Assembly (NCBI GenBank): GCA_964390645.1
Contig: CAYMLL010000252.1
Span: forward strand, 1 to 11,460
Direction: 5' to 3'
DNA from: CAYMLL01 sp964390645
GTDB taxonomy: Bacteria; Planctomycetota; UBA8108
DNA length: 11,460 nucleotides
This document shows, in pieces, positions 7,921 to 11,460 of this stretch (position 1 is the stretch's first letter; the number at the start of each line of letters is the position of its first letter). The translations under genes were made by a program, and so were the position numbers. Under the pieces are notes generated by a model. That model saw only the letters and a program-made list of their open reading frames with translations. It was not told where the DNA came from and made no database searches.

Positions 7921-9032
7921 GACGACGGCGTGATAGGCGATGCCGTGGCGCGCGCAGAAGTCGATGTAGCGCCTGTGCGTCTCGGGATTCATGCCCGGAA
8001 CGCGCGCCGGGCCGCGGTCGAAGGTGCCGTTCCACCAGTGCCACGTCGTCTTCCCGGGGCGGGCCCAGGCGAAGTCGCCGGTCGGCGGGTCGTTCAGGCA
8101 GAGGAGCAGGTCGCTCTCGAGCAGCGCGCCGGCACTGTCGCCGAGCAGCACGACGCGCCAGGGGCTCGAGTGCGGCGTGCGACCGACGACGCAGGCGCCG
8201 TCCTCGCGTGGCAGGGGCGTCAGCCGGGCGCGCAGGATCCGGGAGTCGCGCTCGCCGGCCGGCTCGAGGTAGAGGCTCGAGAAGTCTCGTAGACGCGCCT
8301 CCGTGATGGCGGCGGCGGACGTGTCGGGCCAGACGGCGAGCAGCGGCAGATCGACCAGCGGCCCCGCAACGTTCTTCAGCTCGTCCCGGCGAAACTCCAC
8401 CTCGTGGTCGGTGGTGAAGCGGTCGAGGGCGGTGTAGTGAAGGGTCGGCGAGCCGACGAGGCGGAAGTCGGCCGACTCGGCGGTCACCGTGAACGCGGCC
8501 AGGCTCGTCTGCGGGGGCAGGCGGTAGCGGTAGGCCACACCGTCGTCGTACGCGACCAGATCCATCTCCCACGCGACGCCGTGGTGGTCGGTCAGGCGCG
8601 CCGTGGCCCGCGCGCAGCGGTTCTCGACCGTCGCGGTCTTTCCCCAGGGCAGCGAGAAGGTCTCGTCCACGTTGTCGTGCCGCACGTCGCGCAGCCTGGC
8701 GCGACCGGACAGCTCGCCGCGTCCGGCAAGGCTCACCTTGATGGAGGCGATCTCCACGATGCGGAGCCCGCCACGCGACACCAGCAGCCTCAGGTCGTCG
8801 GGGCGCCCGTCCGTGTCGGAGAGCTCGATCGTGCTCTCGCCGTCCGGCGAGCGCACGACGAGAGGGGCCGCCCCGGCGTCACCCGGCGTCGACCCGAGGA
8901 TGCAGGACGCGAGACAGAGGCCCGGGAGTGGGCCGCAGGTGTTCTTGCGCATGGCAGTCTTCCGGCGCTTCTCGAAGGTCTCCGGGTCGCCGCGCGGCGA
9001 AGAGCTCCGACGACTCGTCGCACACGGCATAT

Positions 9033-9056
9033 CGGTCTATGCGTCTATCCGTCTGT
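9033..9056. repeat. Short 8-bp tandem repeat across the dehydrogenase stop codon
   Basis: Three imperfect 8-bp units (CGGTCTAT, GCGTCTAT, CCGTCTGT) lie at 9033-9056. The stop codon at 9045-9047 and the last residues (R-T-D-G) of the dehydrogenase are written in this repeat, so slippage here would change the C-terminus. Confidence 0.6.
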
Positions 9057-10058
9057 CCGCCGACCCGACAGTCCGAGAATCGAGGCGTCGAGCCGGGAAG
9101 CATGCTCCGCGGTCAAGGTGTGAGCGATGCCGTACGGCAGGTCGTGCTCCTCGCAGTAGCCGGGGAGAGTCGACAGCACCTGCCGGATCACGTTCAGCGG
9201 GATGTTGTCCAGCGGCACGTGGCAGGCGCGCAGGGCTTCCTCGAGCGGCGCGACGTCCTGTCCTTGAAGCTGGGCCATGATCAGTATGCCGGGGCCGACG
9301 AGGTCGCCGTGTGGCAAGCCCTCCCCGAGCACCTCCTCGGCGGCGTACGCGAAGTAGTGCTCGCTGCCCTCCTCGGGGCGGGAGTGGCCGATGAGGTTGC
9401 AGAGCTGCACCTCGAGCGCCAGACAGTCGACCAGGCGGCGCAGTCCTGCCGGCTCGCCCCGTCCCGCCGCCGCGGCGCACTCCAGCGACGCGTCCAGGAT
9501 CCGCCGCGCGATGCCGTCGATCGCGCCGTCGTATTCCATGTGCGACGGGTTCCGTCCGGCCTCGTGGGCCAGCATCCAGTCGTATCGCCCGGTCGCGATC
9601 GACAGCACGTCGGTGATCCCCGCCGCCCGGATGCCCGGGGGTGCGGCGCCGATGACGTCGAGGTCGATGAGGATCGACGCCGGCGGTCCCGTCTCGACGT
9701 AGCGGACGCAGCCGTGCTCGCGGTGCCCCGACGCCCAGGTGAGGAACGCGTCCACGGAGATCGCCGTCGGGATCGAGACCAGCGGGGCTGCGGTGCGTGA
9801 CGCGACGTACTTCGCGGCGTCGACCGCCAGCCCGCCGCCGACGGCGTAGATGACCTCCCCGGACACCTCGGTGACCAGCGACTCCCAGTACGGGATCGTG
9901 GCCCGGGTCACCTCGTGGCTGGTTGCCGTGTTCAGCTTCAGGCGGCCTGCGACGGCTTCACGGGTGCCGGCGCTGACGAACAGGTCCGCGGGGCGTCTCT
10001 CATCGAGATCTTCCAGCGCGCCGTAGGTGATTCTCGGCAGCCCCCAGCAGCGTGTCAT
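9045..10058 (-). CDS. sn-Glycerol-1-phosphate dehydrogenase-like (AraM/EgsA-type) metal-dependent dehydrogenase
   Basis: The protein has 337 residues from ATG 10058, with GAAGGG 9 nt upstream. It lacks a signal peptide, so it is cytoplasmic. The nucleotide-binding part has AVGGGLAVDAAKYVA followed by PLVSIPTAISVDAF, as in the iron-containing alcohol dehydrogenase superfamily and especially the glycerol-1-phosphate dehydrogenase branch. Predicted metal ligands are in place: Asp150 (GITDVLS), His234 (GSEHYF) and His250 (LPHGDLVG). Characterised relatives reduce dihydroxyacetone phosphate to glycerol-1-phosphate with NAD(P)H; B. subtilis AraM lies in the arabinose operon. The family also contains other sugar-phosphate or cyclitol dehydrogenases, so substrate assignment is tentative. 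The second segment usually reads R-P-A-S-G-A-E-H in true members; here it is RPEEGSEH, which may mark a divergent subgroup. It lies 58 bp after the sulfatase and 92 bp before the GH97 gene on the same strand, suggesting co-transcription and a role in handling a product of glycan breakdown. Confidence 0.78.
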   Translation of the reverse strand: MTRCWGLPRITYGALEDLDERRPADLFVSAGTREAVAGRLKLNTATSHEVTRATIPYWESLVTEVSGEVIYAVGGGLAVDAAKYVASRTAAPLVSIPTAISVDAFLTWASGHREHGCVRYVETGPPASILIDLDVIGAAPPGIRAAGITDVLSIATGRYDWMLAHEAGRNPSHMEYDGAIDGIARRILDASLECAAAAGRGEPAGLRRLVDCLALEVQLCNLIGHSRPEEGSEHYFAYAAEEVLGEGLPHGDLVGPGILIMAQLQGQDVAPLEEALRACHVPLDNIPLNVIRQVLSTLPGYCEEHDLPYGIAHTLTAEHASRLDASILGLSGRRTDG

Positions 10059-10116
10059 GTTCGACGGCCCTTCGAAGAGGTCGACGCGGCGCTCGCATCC
10101 GTGGACGTCCGGGACC

Positions 10117-11460
10117 TCAGCGCGCGCGCTGCCTGGTGCGGGGCTCGATCTGCCGCAGACCCTCGGGCGCCCTGCGTGCCGCCGCGACGCGCTTGCGGAG
10201 CTCCAGGGAGAGGGTGCGGACGCGCTCGGCGTGCTCGGGGCGCCCGGCGAGGTTGACCATCTCGGCGGCGTCGGAGTCGTGGTCGTAGAGCTCGGTGCCC
10301 TGCTCGCCGTCCTCGCCCCAGGCGGTGAGGCGCCAGCGCGCGGTGCGCAGGCTGTAGCCGCCGGCGTACTGGGTCAGCGCCGAGGCGCGCGGGCGGGCGG
10401 CGGGATCGCGGAGCGCCGGCACCAGGCTGACCCCCGGGAGCCCGGCGGGCGGCTTCCAGCCGCAGAGCTCCGCCAGCGTCGGGTAGAAGTCCACCATCTC
10501 GGCGGCGGCCCGGGTCGGCTTTCCGGGCTCCCGGACGCCGGGACCCGCGATGATCAGCGGCACCCGCGCGGCGTTCTCGAAGAGCGTCGTCTTCTGCCAG
10601 TGACCGTGCTCGCCCATGTGATAGCCGTGGTCCGACGTGAACAGGACCACCGTGCTCTTCGAGAGCCCGGACTCCTCGAGCGCGTCGAGGATGCGTCCGA
10701 CCTGCGCGTCGGCGAAGGTGATCGACGCGTGGTAGGCCTGGATGGCCCGGCGCGCGAGGTCGTCGGCGAGGTCGATCTGGTCCTTCTTGCGGCGGATCGA
10801 GCGGCGGGCCGGCGCGGGGATGGTCGCGAGGTAGCCGTCGGGGACGCTCGGCACGACGATCTTGTCACGCGGGTAGAGGTCGAAGTACCGCTTCGGGGCG
10901 ACGTAGGGGGTGTGGGGGCGAAAGAGGCCGACGGCCATGAAGAAGCGGCGCTTCTCCCCGGCGTACCGCTTCAGCAGGCGTACCGCGTGGGTCGCGGCGA
11001 TGCCGTCGGTCTGCTCCTCGTCGGTGCCGTCCGCGGCCAGCCAGCTGAGCGTGCCGCCGAAGCTCCCGGGCCGCAGGCTGAAGATCCGGTCCTCGTCGTC
11101 GACGTCACGGCCGCGCGGGTTGATCGTGTAGTTCCACGAGTCGGGGTCGTCGTGACCGCTGGTGCCGATGTGCCGCGGCACGTTGTAGTGGTAGATCTTG
11201 CCGATGCGCGTCGCGAAGTGGCCGTGGTCGCGGAACATCTGGGAGAGGGTCTTGACCCTCGGCAGGCGCTCGCGGATGTAGACCGCGTTGCGGCGCACGA
11301 GCGTCTGATCCGGGTAGAGTCCGGTCATGAACGAGGCCCGGCTCGGCCCGCAGAGGGGGAACTGGCAGTAGGCGTTGGAGAACAGCCGGCCGCGGGCCGC
11401 CAGCCGGTCGATGTTCGGCGTGCGCACCTGCGGGTGGCCGTAGCAGGCCAGATCGCAGTT
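10117..11460 (-). CDS. Sulfatase of the iduronate-2-sulfatase type, 5' end outside window
   Basis: The frame is open to the right edge, giving 447 visible residues. The first ones, NCDLACYGHPQV followed by TPNIDRLA, match the region just after the family's N-terminal Asp-Asp metal ligands. The leader and those two Asp residues are therefore missing, probably about 40-60 residues. CGPSRASFMTG begins at visible residue 37: the C-x-P-S-R motif whose Cys (codon 11352-11350) is oxidised to formylglycine by a maturation enzyme. Further type-S1 marks are IGKIYH, LFRPHTPYVAP and SDHGYHMGEHG (metal ligands Asp277-His278), then HWQKTTLFENAARVPL. The whole pattern resembles iduronate-2-sulfatase (S1_7) relatives common in planctomycetes and Bacteroidota. 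The reaction is hydrolysis of a sulfate ester on a polysaccharide or oligosaccharide; the exact sugar cannot be read from sequence. It is the first visible gene of the minus-strand run, so that run's promoter lies outside the window or further upstream. Confidence 0.92.
   Translation of the reverse strand, partial: NCDLACYGHPQVRTPNIDRLAARGRLFSNAYCQFPLCGPSRASFMTGLYPDQTLVRRNAVYIRERLPRVKTLSQMFRDHGHFATRIGKIYHYNVPRHIGTSGHDDPDSWNYTINPRGRDVDDEDRIFSLRPGSFGGTLSWLAADGTDEEQTDGIAATHAVRLLKRYAGEKRRFFMAVGLFRPHTPYVAPKRYFDLYPRDKIVVPSVPDGYLATIPAPARRSIRRKKDQIDLADDLARRAIQAYHASITFADAQVGRILDALEESGLSKSTVVLFTSDHGYHMGEHGHWQKTTLFENAARVPLIIAGPGVREPGKPTRAAAEMVDFYPTLAELCGWKPPAGLPGVSLVPALRDPAARPRASALTQYAGGYSLRTARWRLTAWGEDGEQGTELYDHDSDAAEMVNLAGRPEHAERVRTLSLELRKRVAAARRAPEGLRQIEPRTRQRAR

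Larger units (their letters stand above)
6951..8952 (-). pseudogene. GH97 alpha-glycosidase (retaining type), broken by a frameshift and an in-frame TAG
   Basis: The start is ATG 8952, with GGAAGA 5 nt upstream and a leader ending LASC (Cys17), a lipobox. The upstream in-frame ATG at 9030 lacks a signal sequence. The N-terminal beta-sandwich runs from PLVVRSPDGES through AYRYRLP to WHWWNGTFDRGP, and the catalytic barrel follows from MNPETHRRYIDF. The frame changes between 7920 and 7905. The next frame carries WHVQSAEGF, LWVHWKALDG, then VDFLDRDDQ (Asp codon 7694-7692, the expected nucleophile of retaining GH97 enzymes) and HGSYKPSGEHRTYP. At 7517 the family's Lys-Trp-Ser reads Lys-TAG-Ser. 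The same frame resumes SERCTPPHDVEAAYVRQLAGP and runs to TGA at 6951 through a C-terminal beta domain. At about 667 codons it has normal GH97 length. Retaining GH97 members are alpha-galactosidase-like; the substrate here is unknown. Both lesions could be recent decay or base-call errors. It is third in the minus-strand run, 92 bp after the dehydrogenase. Confidence 0.85.

Noticed and set aside
6933..8306. Plus-strand open frame of 457 codons opposite the GH97 gene
   Set aside because: Antisense shadow. GH97 motifs are found only on the minus strand.
1..11460. CRISPR array, tRNA, rRNA, insertion sequence or phage genes
   Set aside because: I saw no regularly spaced repeats of CRISPR type, no cloverleaf or rRNA-like sequence, and no transposase or integrase motifs in the translations.

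Overview
The window is very GC-rich bacterial DNA with third-codon-position GC bias in every real gene. The contents are a formylglycine-type sulfatase of the iduronate-2-sulfatase type, GH97 and GH123/DUF4091 glycosidases, a lipoprotein dihaem cytochrome and several long secretion leaders. They suggest a Gram-negative polysaccharide degrader. A high-GC planctomycete or a related lineage is my best guess, but it rests on gene content alone.

Layout. Positions 1-415 (minus) hold the 5' part of a secreted DUF5666-like protein that runs off the left edge. Positions 416-905 are non-coding and contain a 16-bp triplicate repeat. Positions 906-3239 (minus) encode a 777-residue lipoprotein that joins a parallel beta-helix (TIGR03805-like) to a dihaem c-type cytochrome of the SO2930/HNE_0200 (TIGR03806) type. 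To my knowledge these two families are normally separate neighbouring genes. Positions 3240-4052 are a long divergent intergenic region with a cluster of inverted repeats. Positions about 4053-6887 (plus) encode a secreted GH123-like (DUF4091) enzyme with an N-terminal discoidin-like domain and a C-terminal BACON-like domain.

A minus-strand operon-like run then occupies the right half and converges on the GH123-like gene. It reads from right to left: a sulfatase (10117-11460, 5' end outside the window), an sn-glycerol-1-phosphate-dehydrogenase-like iron/zinc-dependent dehydrogenase (9045-10058), and a GH97 retaining-type alpha-glycosidase (6951-8952). The gaps are 58 and 92 bp. The GH97 reading frame is broken twice in its catalytic barrel: a frameshift near 7905-7920, and an in-frame TAG at 7515-7517 where the family usually has Trp. 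The sequence on either side still reads as good GH97.

Working model (inference): the right half is a small sulfated-glycan degradation locus. The sulfatase would remove sulfate, the GH97 and GH123-like enzymes would cleave glycosidic bonds outside the cytoplasm, and the dehydrogenase would act on a small polyol or sugar phosphate in the cytoplasm. The left half carries an envelope redox lipoprotein and a small secreted protein with no clear link to that pathway.
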